NCBI GenBank assembly: GCA_031374115.1
Contig: JANMNO010000027.1
Span: 14,896-78,895, forward strand
Origin: JAKFWF01 sp031374115
GTDB lineage: Bacteria; Pseudomonadota; Alphaproteobacteria; Rhizobiales; Hyphomicrobiaceae
Direction: 5' to 3'
Length of the DNA: 64,000 nucleotides
Part shown: piece after piece, positions 43,942 to 54,088 of the stretch
How the letters are laid out: each line of letters begins with the position of its first letter
Numbering within the stretch: the first letter of the stretch is position 1
The notes under the pieces: model-generated
Database searches by the model: none
Told to the model about the DNA's origin: nothing
Seen by the model: the letters and a program-made list of their open reading frames with translations, nothing else
Program-made: the position numbers and the translations under genes

Positions 43942-44367
43942 ATGCGTCACCGTAAACTAGGCCGCCGCTTCAGCCGCGATCCCGGCCATCGTCAAGCAAT
44001 GTTTCAGGCACTTGCTTCGGCGTTGATCCGCCACGAGCAGATCGTCACGACGCTGCCGAAGGCGAAAGACTTGAAGCGCGTTGTCGAGAAGTTCATCACG
44101 CTTGCCAAGCGCGGCGACTTAAATTCGCGTCGGCTTGCCGCCGCCCGGCTTGGCGACGAGGACATGGCCAAGAAGCTATTCGACGTGCTCGGGCCCCGCT
44201 ACATGGATCGCAACGGCGGCTACACCCGCGTGCTCAAGGCCGGCTTCCGTTTCGGCGACAGTGCCCCGCGCGCCGTCATCGAGCTCGTCGACCGCGATGT
44301 GTCGGCTAAGGGCAAGGATGACATCGCCCGGGTCGAGTCCGAAAAGGGTGCGGCAGCTTCGGCCTGA
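43942..44367 (+). CDS. rplQ: 50S ribosomal protein L17
   Basis: 141 residues. L17 lies near the tunnel exit. Begins MRHRKLGRRFSRDPGHRQAMFQALASALIRHEQIVTT in family style; middle RNGGYTRVLKAGFRFGDSAPRAVIELVDRD. The tail is a little longer than in E. coli (127). AAGGAAAG lies before the ATG. Last gene of the superoperon; an intrinsic terminator follows 32 bases later. Confidence 0.97.
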   Translation: MRHRKLGRRFSRDPGHRQAMFQALASALIRHEQIVTTLPKAKDLKRVVEKFITLAKRGDLNSRRLAAARLGDEDMAKKLFDVLGPRYMDRNGGYTRVLKAGFRFGDSAPRAVIELVDRDVSAKGKDDIARVESEKGAAASA

Positions 44368-44399
44368 CCCTTTTCTGACTGCAAACGATCGGATGACTT

Positions 44400-44426
44400 A
44401 GAGCGGCTTCGGCCGCTCTTTGCGTT
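44400..44426 (+). terminator. Intrinsic terminator of the ribosomal superoperon
   Basis: AGAGCGGC, loop TTCG, GCCGCTCT (44400-44419), a perfect 8-bp GC-rich stem with a UUCG tetraloop, followed by a T-rich stretch (TTTGCGTTT). It lies 32 bases after rplQ and before an unrelated gene. Confidence 0.85.
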
Positions 44427-44560
44427 TGTGGATGCATCGCTCTGATGATCCAACTGTAGACGACTAAGCTCCGGCGTTGGATAATTACCTTGAGATCGCG
44501 TGCAGAGCGCGTCAGAACCCAAGCCGCGGTGTGAGTTGCCGGCCGATAGAAGGGATGGCG

Positions 44561-45523
44561 ATGGCCAAGATCAATGATTTGTTTCAGACGGCGTCATACG
44601 TCGGCCGGAACGACACATTCATGGGCGTAGAGCGAATTGCACCCGATGAGGTGCCAGAACGCGCCATCGCCGTGATCGGCATTCCAGGCGCTACGCCATA
44701 TGCCTCAGCCGGCGCCTACTGCCGTGCAGCGCCGGAAGCAATTCGAAACGAAAGTGCCCGTTACTCAAGCACGATCATGCATCACAACTTCGACCTCGGA
44801 GGCGCTTTGCTCCCTAAGGGAGCACGGCTGTTCGATGTTGGCGATCTGGAATTCGATTCCAAAGACTTTGGCGGCAACCGTCAGCGCATTCGAACTACGG
44901 TGAACATGTTTCTTACGCGGAGCGTGGTACCTGTTGTACTGGGTGGCGATGACAGTGTGCAGATTCCGGTTATCGAGGCGTTCGCATCTCAAAGCGAAAT
45001 CACGATCCTGCAAATCGATGCGCACATTGATTGGCGTGACGAAGTACAGAGCGAACGGTTTGGACTTTCGAGCACAATGCGCCGCGCATCGGAGATGGCT
45101 GGAGTGAAGACGATCGTACAAGTCGGCGCCCGGGGCGTCGGCAGCGCACGGACTGCTGATATGGAGGCCGCGATCGCGTATGGGGTAAGGCTGTTCGACA
45201 TGCAGCGCATTCGGCGGGAGGGCATTGCCGCCGCCGTCGACGCGATCCCAACGGACGCTCCGGTCGTCGTCTGCCTGGACGTCGATGGTCTCGACCCCAG
45301 TGTGGTGCCAGGGGTGATTGGGCGGTCACCCGGCGGATTGACTTATGGCGAAGTGGCCCAACTCATAACGGGCGCCGCTGGGCGTGCGCCGATCATCGGA
45401 TTCAATATCGTTGAGCTGGTGCCCGAGAACGATATTGACGGGCAAGGGGTGCTCGTTGCCGCGCGGCTCTGTATGCTTGGTATTGGCCTTGCTGCGCGGT
45501 CGCAGTTTCGCCATGCCTCGTAG
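44561..45523 (+). CDS. Arginase/agmatinase-family ureohydrolase with an altered metal site
   Basis: 320 residues of the manganese-dependent ureohydrolase family (arginase, agmatinase, guanidino-acid hydrolases). Metal motifs: the first, normally GGDHS, reads GGDDS with Asp at residue 131 (44951-44953); the second, DAHIDWRD, is intact; the third reads CLDVDGLDPSVVPG. Two of three sites are therefore complete, and Asp could still hold a metal. Substrate unknown. Start at 44561 has AGAAGGG about 7 bases upstream; the ATG at 44555 is also possible. The gene follows the ribosomal terminator and is transcribed on its own or with the protease. Confidence 0.88.
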   Translation: MAKINDLFQTASYVGRNDTFMGVERIAPDEVPERAIAVIGIPGATPYASAGAYCRAAPEAIRNESARYSSTIMHHNFDLGGALLPKGARLFDVGDLEFDSKDFGGNRQRIRTTVNMFLTRSVVPVVLGGDDSVQIPVIEAFASQSEITILQIDAHIDWRDEVQSERFGLSSTMRRASEMAGVKTIVQVGARGVGSARTADMEAAIAYGVRLFDMQRIRREGIAAAVDAIPTDAPVVVCLDVDGLDPSVVPGVIGRSPGGLTYGEVAQLITGAAGRAPIIGFNIVELVPENDIDGQGVLVAARLCMLGIGLAARSQFRHAS

Positions 45524-45607
45524 GACTGAGATCTGACTTCAATCGACACGGTGTTCGGTTTATATGCCGTCTCATAAAGCCGCTGCGAGTTAAGGATAGG
45601 GCGCGCC

Positions 45608-47013
<1,406 letters not shown>

Positions 47014-47017
<4 letters not shown>

Positions 47018-47640
47018 GTTGAAGTCTCACACGTGAAAAATACCGAGAGATTGTTGGCCGGCATCGGCGTCACGTCGGGCTCGCCGAAGCCATTTGCCTT
47101 GGCCAGCGCTGCGACTGTTTCGAGGTCGCGCACGCCCCAGTCCGGATTTTGCGCTCTGAGGCTAACGTCGAAGGCTGCGTTGCCGGCCGAGGTGTGTCGC
47201 CCGTCGCGCCGGAATGGGCCGTATAAATACAATAATCCGCCATTTGGAAGCAGACGGTGAGCACCGCGCATCAATCCTTCGGCCGCACGCCACGGCGCGA
47301 TGTGGATCATGTTGATGCAGACGACCGCATCGGCGCGCGCGACCGGCCAGACATCGCCCGACGCATCGAGCGTGAGAGCTGGCAGCACGTTGCTGAGGCC
47401 AAGATGCAGGCGCCACGCGTCAATGCTCGCCAATGCTGCAGCGTCGGGATCAGTTGGCTGGAACGTCAGAGCAGGAGGGCTCGATGTTGCAATGTGCATT
47501 GTGTGCTCGCCCGATCCGCTGGCGATCTCCAGCACCAGTCCGCGCGCCGGTAGAACCGGCAACAGCACATCACGAATCGGGTCTCGATTGCGTGCCGCTG
47601 CCGGAGCGAAACGGCGAGCGTCTTCAGCCGGCAAGGTCAT
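47014..47640 (-). CDS. DUF938-family SAM-dependent methyltransferase
   Basis: 208 residues. SAM-binding glycine motif VLEIASGSGEHTMH, then FQPTDPD, and NMIHIAPWRAAEGLMRGAHRLLPNGGLLYLYGPF, the region that marks DUF938. N-terminus RFAPAAARNRDPI is also typical. Substrate unknown. Convergent with the HtrA gene (four-base overlap). Confidence 0.88.
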
Positions 47641-47808
47641 CGGTCTAACTCCGAAGCGGCAGTCTTAGGTGTGTCACCGCTCGACCTATACGCGTCTCGC
47701 ACGGCAGCTGTCACCCGCGTGCCGATCTCACGCGCTTGAAACTGCCTTCCAATCGCAGGCGGCATCGCGGCATACTCCAAACCTCAGACGCTGGGGGAGG
47801 ACGCTTGA

Positions 47809-48798
47809 ATGGCAACCAACAAGAAACGTATATTCCTGCCGCACGCCTTTGCGCCGTCGGCCGCCGCGTTGTTCGAAGCGCGCGACGATATCGAGATACG
47901 GCGGTTCGATAATCTGATTTCGGCTGCTGCGTTCGATGAGATGCTCGGACAAAGTTCTCACGTCAATGCGGCGATCCTCGGAGCGACGCCATTCACTGCG
48001 GCGACTGTCGCTAACGCGAAAGGCTTGCAGGTGGTCGCGCGCATAGGCGTGGGCTACGATGCGGTGGACGTACCGGCGCTGACGAGAGTTCGCGTGCCGC
48101 TGATGACGACAGGCATCGCCAACTCGCCCTCTGTCGCCGAGCAGGCGGTGTTCTTCATGCTGCAGTTGTCGAAGCGCGGCAACGAGCTTCACGCTCTGGT
48201 GCAGGATGGAAAATGGGCGCAACGGATGTCGGTGCTGCCGACCGACGTGCTCGACAAGACCGTGCTGGTCGTCGGCTTCGGGCGCATTGGCTCACGCACC
48301 GCTAAGCGCTGCCTCGCCATGGAAATGAACGTGTTGGTCTATGACCCATTCGTGAAGTCGGAGGCGATCAAGGCCGCGGGTTGCGAGCCGGTAACGGATC
48401 TCGATGTCGCACTCGCTCGCGCCGATATCGTGACACTGCATTGCCCGAAAACACCGCAGACCGCGGGCATGATCAATGCCGCCCGGCTCGCCTCCATGAA
48501 GCCCACCGCGTTCCTGGTGAACACCGCGCGCGGTGGTATCGTCGATGAGGCAGCGTTGCACGCGGCGCTCGTTAACAAGCGACTTGCCGGCGCCGGTCTC
48601 GACGTGTTCGAAAAAGAACCACCGCCGACGGATCATCCGTTGTTGCGCCTGCCTAATGTCATCGTCGCTCCACACATTGCTGGTGTTACCACCGAATCGG
48701 TCGAGCGGATGGGCCTTCAATCTGCGCTCAATGTGCTGAGTGTGTTCGATGGCAAGCCGATCGCGGCGAACGTGATCAACCCCGAAGTGCTGGGCTAG
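47809..48798 (+). CDS. D-2-hydroxyacid dehydrogenase, phosphoglycerate dehydrogenase-like
   Basis: 329 residues, without the C-terminal ACT domain of full SerA. Rossmann motif VVGFGRIGSRTAKRC, catalytic Arg in NTARGG, Glu in FEKEPP and His in PHIAG. GGGGGAGGA lies before the ATG. The substrate (3-phosphoglycerate, glyoxylate, other 2-hydroxyacids) cannot be set from sequence alone. It converges on the CoA-transferase gene with 21 bases between. Confidence 0.9.
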   Translation: MATNKKRIFLPHAFAPSAAALFEARDDIEIRRFDNLISAAAFDEMLGQSSHVNAAILGATPFTAATVANAKGLQVVARIGVGYDAVDVPALTRVRVPLMTTGIANSPSVAEQAVFFMLQLSKRGNELHALVQDGKWAQRMSVLPTDVLDKTVLVVGFGRIGSRTAKRCLAMEMNVLVYDPFVKSEAIKAAGCEPVTDLDVALARADIVTLHCPKTPQTAGMINAARLASMKPTAFLVNTARGGIVDEAALHAALVNKRLAGAGLDVFEKEPPPTDHPLLRLPNVIVAPHIAGVTTESVERMGLQSALNVLSVFDGKPIAANVINPEVLG

Positions 48799-48819
48799 CT
48801 ACGCGCCCCTGCCGCCTAT

Positions 48820-50034
48820 TCAGACTGCACCAGCGGCTTTCATCGCGGCGATCCGCGAGGGCGACAACCCCAGCAAGCGTTCGAAGATTTCCTCGTTGTT
48901 GACGCCGAGCGGCGGGCCCAAGTGGTCGATGCCACCTGGCGTCCCGGTCAACCGCGGCACCACATTCGCCACCGCAAGCGTGCCGCTGCCAAGCCGGGGG
49001 TCGGCGACGTGAGCGATATTCTCCCGGGCTGCGTATTGCGGATCCGCAAAGATCTCGTCGATCGCATAGACCGGACCGCAGGGCACTTGGAACTCCTCGC
49101 AAATGTTCAACACGTCGGCTTTGAGCAGGCTCGCGGTCCACTGGCCGACGTGGGCATCGACCGCGGCGCGGTCTTTCTCGCGGTTCGCAAGCGTCGCCCA
49201 CCGGGTTGGTGCGGCCATATCCGACTTGGCCATCGCATCGGCCAGCCGTTCGTAGATTTTGTCGTTGGTGCAGGCGATCGCGACCCAGCGGTTATCTTTG
49301 GTCGGATAGTGGCTGTGTGGCACGACATTCACGGTGCCAGGGCCCATGCGCTCGCGCACAAAACCGCGACTGTCGAAGGCCGGCGCTAACTCGTCCAGAA
49401 TGCGGAATACGGGCTCGTATAGACCAATGTCGACGACCTGGCCCTTGCCGGTGGTGTCGCGTGATCGTAGTGCGAGAAGAGCCCCGAAGGCGCCGTAGAT
49501 TCCGGCCAGATAGTCGGGGATCGTGGCTGAACCGGGCGTCACCGGTGGCCGGTCGGGGTAGCCGGCCAGATATGACAATCCGCCGAATGCGTTGGCAATT
49601 CGCCCGAAGCCGGGTCGTCCACTGTAGGGACCGGTCTGGCCATAGCCGGAGATGCGCACCATCACCAGGCGAGGGTTGATGGCGGAAAGTACATCCCAGC
49701 CCAGTCCCCATTTTTCCAGTGTGCCGGGCTGAAAGTTCTCGACCAGCACATCTGAAATCGCAACAAGACTTTTCAAAACCTCGGCGCCATCAGGCTTGCG
49801 CAGGTCGAGTGTGACGGACTTCTTGTTGCGACATTCGGAAAGCCAAGGCAGCGTCTCGCCGCACGCGTGTATCGAGCCGAATTTGCGCAGCGGATCGCCA
49901 ACGCCGGGCAACTCGCATTTGATTACCTCCGCCCCGAATTCGGCCAGCTGGGTGGTGCAGAACGGGCCCGAAATGAAGCTCGAAACGTCGATGACGCGAA
50001 TGCCATCGAGAGGACGCGCGGCTTTACCAGTCAT
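48820..50034 (-). CDS. Class III CoA-transferase (CaiB/BaiF family)
   Basis: 404 residues. The family moves CoA between carboxylic acids (formyl/oxalate, carnitine/crotonobetaine, succinyl/mesaconate and others). N-terminus PLDGIRVIDVSSFISGPFCTTQLAEFGAEVIK; NKKSVTLDLRKPDG; VRISGYGQTGPY; catalytic Asp in TIPDYLAGIYGAFGALLAL; C-terminal LGVNNEEIFERLLGLS. Start at 50034 has AAGGA 8 bases upstream. The open frame further upstream is only the dispersed repeat at 50052-50094 and is not used. Substrate unknown. Confidence 0.92.
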   Translation of the reverse strand: MTGKAARPLDGIRVIDVSSFISGPFCTTQLAEFGAEVIKCELPGVGDPLRKFGSIHACGETLPWLSECRNKKSVTLDLRKPDGAEVLKSLVAISDVLVENFQPGTLEKWGLGWDVLSAINPRLVMVRISGYGQTGPYSGRPGFGRIANAFGGLSYLAGYPDRPPVTPGSATIPDYLAGIYGAFGALLALRSRDTTGKGQVVDIGLYEPVFRILDELAPAFDSRGFVRERMGPGTVNVVPHSHYPTKDNRWVAIACTNDKIYERLADAMAKSDMAAPTRWATLANREKDRAAVDAHVGQWTASLLKADVLNICEEFQVPCGPVYAIDEIFADPQYAARENIAHVADPRLGSGTLAVANVVPRLTGTPGGIDHLGPPLGVNNEEIFERLLGLSPSRIAAMKAAGAV

Positions 50035-50051
50035 GCGAAGTGTCCTTTTTG

Positions 50052-50094
50052 TTTGCGCTTGGCGACTCCCCTCCGGGGAGCCGGCCGCCATGCG
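50052..50094 (-). repeat. Dispersed 43-45-base repeat with hairpin, copy 2 (inverted)
   Basis: Inverted copy of 43816-43860. Hairpin CTCCCC (50066-50071), loop TCC, GGGGAG (50075-50080). Compared with copy 1, the third stem pair changes from T-A to C-G (and the loop changes), so pairing is kept. It sits 17 bases upstream of the CoA-transferase start, in its 5' untranslated region. Confidence 0.8.
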
Positions 50095-50177
50095 GGGTCG
50101 TCAGAGCTACGCTACGATGTCCGCGCCTGTCGATGACAATCAGATAGCGCAAGGCTCACGTGCGCCAGCGGACGCCG

Positions 50178-50903
50178 TTAGTCTTCAGGAGTTTGGCCGC
50201 CGGCGTCGTAGGCGGCGCGCGCCCGGTGGAAAGCGGCCACGTCGCGGCTGGCGCTCGCCTGATCGAACATCGCCCGCGCCAACTGACCTGCGAGCACCTG
50301 CACAGCCCCCAAAAATAGCAAAGCGGCACCAGCAGCACCCGCGATCACCGGCGACTGACTGGCAATGATTGCCGGCATGCTCGCTGAACCGCCGCCGAAA
50401 TGAGATACAATCCCGAGAATGACCGTCACGACGCCGGCAGCGATCTGCACAAAGCCGAACACACTGAAAAGACGCGCGAAGAACCGGCCGGTGCGATAGC
50501 GGCGCTTGGACTTCGGCATCGTGAAGGCTGGTTTCGGTGCGGCAGTATTGGTCGCGGCCGGGATGGGCTGGGGGCGACGCATGGCGATCGCTGTTCCCGC
50601 AGGACGGCCATATTGCTGCGGCGCGGGCGATGCTGGATTGGCGCTCGAGGGTGATGTGCCGTTACTGTAGTAGCTGGCTGCACCTGAGCCATTCGCCGGT
50701 TGCGAAGAGGTCTCGGCGCCGGGCGCCAAGGCGCCCAATTTGCTGAGTGCTTCGCGTGCGATCATCGCTTCGGCGCTACGCGGCAGATGATCGGTCAAGT
50801 GCCGATAGAATTGAATCGCGTACTCCAAGCGCCCCTCGACTTCGGCGCGCTGTCCGGCTTCGAGGATTTGTGCCGATGTAAACTGTTGTGAGTTTTGCGC
50901 CAT
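50178..50903 (-). CDS. Membrane protein of unknown function with N-terminal helical repeat
   Basis: 241 residues, not recognised. Order: a short helical region (about 1-55; AGQRAEVEGRLEYAIQFYRHL looks like one TPR unit), a Ser/Pro/Ala/Gln-rich disordered linker (60-125), a basic stretch KSKRRYRTGRFFARL, then two transmembrane helices (FVQIAAGVVTVILGIVSHF and VIAGAAGAALLFLGAVQVLAG), and a cytosolic C-terminal helix. The soluble parts probably face the cytoplasm. Its promoter should lie in the AT-rich gap 50904-50967. Neighbours give no hint of function. Confidence 0.75.
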   Translation of the reverse strand: MAQNSQQFTSAQILEAGQRAEVEGRLEYAIQFYRHLTDHLPRSAEAMIAREALSKLGALAPGAETSSQPANGSGAASYYSNGTSPSSANPASPAPQQYGRPAGTAIAMRRPQPIPAATNTAAPKPAFTMPKSKRRYRTGRFFARLFSVFGFVQIAAGVVTVILGIVSHFGGGSASMPAIIASQSPVIAGAAGAALLFLGAVQVLAGQLARAMFDQASASRDVAAFHRARAAYDAGGQTPED

Positions 50904-50967
50904 CGCGCTTCCAGTTCGGTACGGATGAATTAAAACTCAGTATTACAATATATGCGAGCAATTGTCT

Positions 50968-51669
50968 TCATCGGGAAATGGTTGAGCCGTGAACGACATC
51001 AAACGGCAAAACGCGGCGGCCGAACCAGTTTTGGCAATCTCGCAATTCGGCGCGACTGTCGACGTCGCTCAATAGCGTGACCATACCTAAATCTAGACCC
51101 TTGAGGTTGGCAGCGGTGTCGGCCCGGGCGTGCTCGGTCGACCATCGAACGTTCTGGAAAGGCTTGATAATCCGGGGGCAGCGCGTCAGGCCGGCGAGCC
51201 AATAGCCGCCATCGGGTGCCGGCCCGAGTACCGCATCGCGCCCTTTCAGTAACGTGAATGCCCGGGCGATATGGTTCGGGTGGATTGCTGGGATGTCGGT
51301 GCCGATGATGATCACCGGTCCGGGGCGAGCTTCGTCCATGATGCGCTGCATGCGTTGGCCAAGATCGCCCTGACCTTGACGGCGCCGCGCCGCGCCCAAT
51401 GGCCAAAATCGGTTTGAAACACCGGTATCGGGGGTGATCGACAACTCCGTGTGCCACCGCCGGTCCCGCCCGGCGCGGCCGAGCACCGACTGCACGGTGT
51501 GCCGGTAAAAGCGCAACGCTTCGACTGCGCCGGTCTCTTGAGCCAGCCGGGTCTTCACGCGACCCATCGCCGGCACTTTGAGCATCACGACGAGGCGACA
51601 CTGAAAAGGCGCCGCAGATTTCCACGGCGCCTTAGATCGTGGGCGTGGCCAGATCGGCCGCCTTGCCAT
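50968..51669 (-). CDS. TIGR04282/DUF2064-family glycosyltransferase
   Basis: 233 residues. Core: VVMLKVPAMGRVKTRLAQETG at about residue 30, VIIIGTDIPAIHPNHIARAF, and DAVLGPAPDGGYWLAGL, which mark the DUF2064 group (rSAM/selenodomain-associated transferase 1, now also named for arsenosugar synthesis). The fold is a GT-A nucleotidyl or glycosyl transferase. The ATG at 51669 overlaps the stop of the upstream gene as TGATG-type overlap, so the two are coupled. A partner of the second family, TIGR04283, lies at 53291. Confidence 0.82.
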   Translation of the reverse strand: MARRPIWPRPRSKAPWKSAAPFQCRLVVMLKVPAMGRVKTRLAQETGAVEALRFYRHTVQSVLGRAGRDRRWHTELSITPDTGVSNRFWPLGAARRRQGQGDLGQRMQRIMDEARPGPVIIIGTDIPAIHPNHIARAFTLLKGRDAVLGPAPDGGYWLAGLTRCPRIIKPFQNVRWSTEHARADTAANLKGLDLGMVTLLSDVDSRAELRDCQNWFGRRVLPFDVVHGSTISR

Positions 51670-52664
51670 CAGGCGACTGGCGTGAACACGTAGCCGGCGC
51701 CGTCCTTGGCGATCGTGCCGGCACCCGGCATGCCAAAATGGTAGCCGGTGACCATCATCTTGTCGGCGATGGCGCGGTCCAGCATTTTCCGGCGGTTGCT
51801 TTCGGCCAGCGTTGCGTCGGCATCGAAGGCTGCGTGCCAACCGGGGTTCTTCACGAACAACGCCGGGATGTTGGTTAAATCGGCGAGCACCATCAGCTGC
51901 TTTTTACCCGATGACACGAGGTAGCTCGTATGGCCAGGCGTGTGGCCATAGGCCGCCACCGCCTTGATGCCAGGCGACACTTCCTTGCCATCCTCGATCT
52001 GCTTCACGTTGGTCCATGTCCCGAGCGTCGCCTGCACGCGCTTGGCTAGCCCATGACGCGCCTCCGGCAGCTTGGTGAACACGCTTGGGTCGGTCCACCA
52101 CTTATGTTCGACCGCTGGCACCATGATCTCGGCATTCGGGAACACCTGCGCGTTAGTGTCTTTCGCCATCAATCCGAAAATGTGGTCCGGATGGTAATGG
52201 GTCACGACGACGGTCGAGATCTTGGTGGGGTCGATCCCGGCCGCCTTCATGTTTTGCGACATCATCAGACCAGCGGTCGGCTGCACCTGGCCACCGGTGC
52301 CACTGTCGAACATCGTGTACTTGCCCTTGATCTTCACGACGGTAACGGTAAACGGGATTGGCACGTGGGCGTCCGTCATCTTGGCCGCCAGCAACGCTTT
52401 CTTGGTGTCCTCAATCGAAGCATTCTTGATGAAGGCCGCGTCGTGGGCTTTCTCCCAAATACCGTCATAGATGGTCGTTACTTCTGCATCGCCGAGCTTA
52501 AAGCGCTTGAAACCCATCACTTTCTGGGCGGTCCCTGATCCTGAACCGGAGCCCGCCTTTTGTGCTACTGCCGAGGGTATGAATTCCAGCGGTCCATCAA
52601 GCCCAAAGGCGGCAGCCGCCGCCGACGCTGAGAAAACGAGATTGCGACGTGAAATGCTTGGCAT
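51669..52664 (-). CDS. Tat-exported metallo-beta-lactamase-fold hydrolase
   Basis: 331 residues. Signal SRRNLVFSASAAAAAFG with twin arginines, cleavage near AVAQ. Metal site THYHPDHIFG (HxHxDH) and a second His in GHTPGHTSY; the closing His is probably in TGYHFGMPG. The layout matches the quorum-quenching lactonase/other MBL-hydrolase group rather than class B beta-lactamases, but the substrate is not known. Tat export fits metal loading in the cytoplasm. Coupled to the downstream TIGR04282 gene. Confidence 0.87.
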   Translation of the reverse strand: MPSISRRNLVFSASAAAAAFGLDGPLEFIPSAVAQKAGSGSGSGTAQKVMGFKRFKLGDAEVTTIYDGIWEKAHDAAFIKNASIEDTKKALLAAKMTDAHVPIPFTVTVVKIKGKYTMFDSGTGGQVQPTAGLMMSQNMKAAGIDPTKISTVVVTHYHPDHIFGLMAKDTNAQVFPNAEIMVPAVEHKWWTDPSVFTKLPEARHGLAKRVQATLGTWTNVKQIEDGKEVSPGIKAVAAYGHTPGHTSYLVSSGKKQLMVLADLTNIPALFVKNPGWHAAFDADATLAESNRRKMLDRAIADKMMVTGYHFGMPGAGTIAKDGAGYVFTPVA

Positions 52665-52869
52665 GGGAAGCGTTTCCTATGGTTTCTTCGGACGGAGGGT
52701 AGGTGTGACCAGATGCAGCCTACCGACAGTGGACGACGCGTGAAAGCGCTAACAGCTGACTGACTGTCAATCCTCATCAAACAGTCTAACTTCGTTGCCG
52801 CGACAACTGAGCAACTGCATCGCTTGCTCACGCGGATGTGATCGTGTTGCTGCAGCCGAGGGAAAGGTT

Positions 52870-53286
52870 ATGATCAGAATCGTATTGGCGGCATTCTCGT
52901 ATTTTTCGATCGTGTTCACGGCCGGTTTCATACTCGGCGCAATGCGCATGTTCATCTTCGCGCCGTACCTGGGAAATGCCGTGGCCGTCGTATTGGAAGT
53001 GCCGATCATGCTGGCGATTTCATGGTACGTGTGCCGTGCGATCGTTGCTCGCGCCGGCATCCCGGCGAGCCTTGCACATGGCCTCGTCATGGGCGGCCTT
53101 GCGTTCGCTCTGCTGATGGTCGCCGAAGTTGCTATCTCCGTTGTGCTGTTGGGGCGCACATTTGCGCAGCATGTTGCTGGCTACGCGGCAACCGGCAGTA
53201 TGGTGGGACTTGCCGCCCAGATCGCGTTTGCGCTGTTTCCCGCTTTGCAGCTCGGCACGTCCGCAAGCCCTCGGCGCTCTGCATAA
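52870..53286 (+). CDS. Four-helix membrane protein of unknown function
   Basis: 138 residues, start at 52870 after GGAAAGG. Four predicted transmembrane helices: IVLAAFSYFSIVFTAGFILG, AVAVVLEVPIMLAISWYV, ASLAHGLVMGGLAFALLMVAEVA, and SMVGLAAQIAFALFPALQL. No catalytic motif is evident. Convergent with the TIGR04283 gene (4 bases apart) and divergent from the metallo-hydrolase. Confidence 0.7.
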   Translation: MIRIVLAAFSYFSIVFTAGFILGAMRMFIFAPYLGNAVAVVLEVPIMLAISWYVCRAIVARAGIPASLAHGLVMGGLAFALLMVAEVAISVVLLGRTFAQHVAGYAATGSMVGLAAQIAFALFPALQLGTSASPRRSA

Positions 53287-53290
53287 TCAC

Positions 53291-53980
53291 TCAACCGTAC
53301 AAGCGGACAATCAAACTCAATGGCGCGCGGGCGGAGTAAAGCACCAGGCAGGATAGGTTGCGTGCGATACGCATTGCATAACCGTCCCGGCGATACCGCA
53401 CCGCACTGGTAATCGCGCGCGATCGTAAGATGGCGACGCGCCGTCTGCCCAAGCGGCGGATGATGTCGACATCCTCCATCAATGGCATCGCCTGGAAGCC
53501 GCCGATTTCTCGATAAAGGTCGCGGTGCATGAGAAGGCCCTGATCGCCGTAGGGCAGCTTCAATATCGCACAGCGCATTGCCACCCCCGCTTCGACGATA
53601 CGCGCCATCGGGCCCAAATCGTCGAGCGTAAAGCGAAAGGCCGCAGCCGACTGCGAGCGCTCGCCGAGTTCGGTGCGCTCGATGAATTGGGCGGCTTCGC
53701 GTTCCCAACCGGCATCGAGCAGCGTGTCGGCATGAAGAAAGAGCAGCCAATTTCCGCGCGTCGCTGCAGCGCCAGCTATCAGCTGGTGCCCACGCCCGGG
53801 CGGCGATTCGATCAACGTTGCTCCGCAAGCATCTGCGATCCGCTTCGTCCGGTCGTTCGAGCCGCCGTCGGCGATCACCACCTCGCGCACGATGCCAGCA
53901 ACGACTGCGGGGATAAGCGCACTTAGGGTATCTCCCAGCACGGCTTCTGCATTGAGGGTCGGGATGACGACGGAGATCAT
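53291..53980 (-). CDS. TIGR04283-family glycosyltransferase 2
   Basis: 229 residues. GT2 markers: ISVVIPTLNAE, VVIADGGSNDRT, LLFLHADT (the DxD-like site), GDQGLLMHRDLYREIGGF and LMEDVDIIRRLGRRG-like MEDVD. The set GRGHQLIAGA and FLHADT is typical of the rSAM/selenodomain-associated transferase 2 group, which usually accompanies TIGR04282. No membrane helices beyond a weak one near the C-terminus. Divergent from the radical SAM gene; the LexA box lies 70 bases upstream of its start. Confidence 0.85.
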   Translation of the reverse strand: MISVVIPTLNAEAVLGDTLSALIPAVVAGIVREVVIADGGSNDRTKRIADACGATLIESPPGRGHQLIAGAAATRGNWLLFLHADTLLDAGWEREAAQFIERTELGERSQSAAAFRFTLDDLGPMARIVEAGVAMRCAILKLPYGDQGLLMHRDLYREIGGFQAMPLMEDVDIIRRLGRRRVAILRSRAITSAVRYRRDGYAMRIARNLSCLVLYSARAPLSLIVRLYG

Positions 53981-54049
53981 GTTGGTTGGCCTTTCACGGG
54001 CCATACCACAAGCGCAGAACCTCCGCATACTCAAACCTGACCTCATTTT

Positions 54050-54064
54050 GTTCTTTATTTGTTC
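54050..54064 (+). promoter_or_regulatory. LexA (SOS) box, alphaproteobacterial type
   Basis: GTTC-TTTATTT-GTTC, a perfect match to GTTC-N7-GTTC, the direct-repeat operator of alphaproteobacterial LexA. It lies 24 bases before the radical SAM start codon, where it would overlap a promoter, and the N7 is T-rich as in known sites. I saw no second perfect match in the gaps I read. Confidence 0.8.
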
Positions 54065-54088
54065 CTCAATAAATGTTAGGGGTTTCTC

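Noticed and set aside
50035..50091. Upstream start of the CoA-transferase gene at 50091
   Set aside because: The added residues are the translated dispersed repeat; the ATG at 50034 has its own ribosome site.
51670..51840. Upstream extension of the TIGR04282 gene
   Set aside because: This part is the out-of-frame shadow of the metallo-hydrolase end; the TGATG overlap at 51669 gives a better start.
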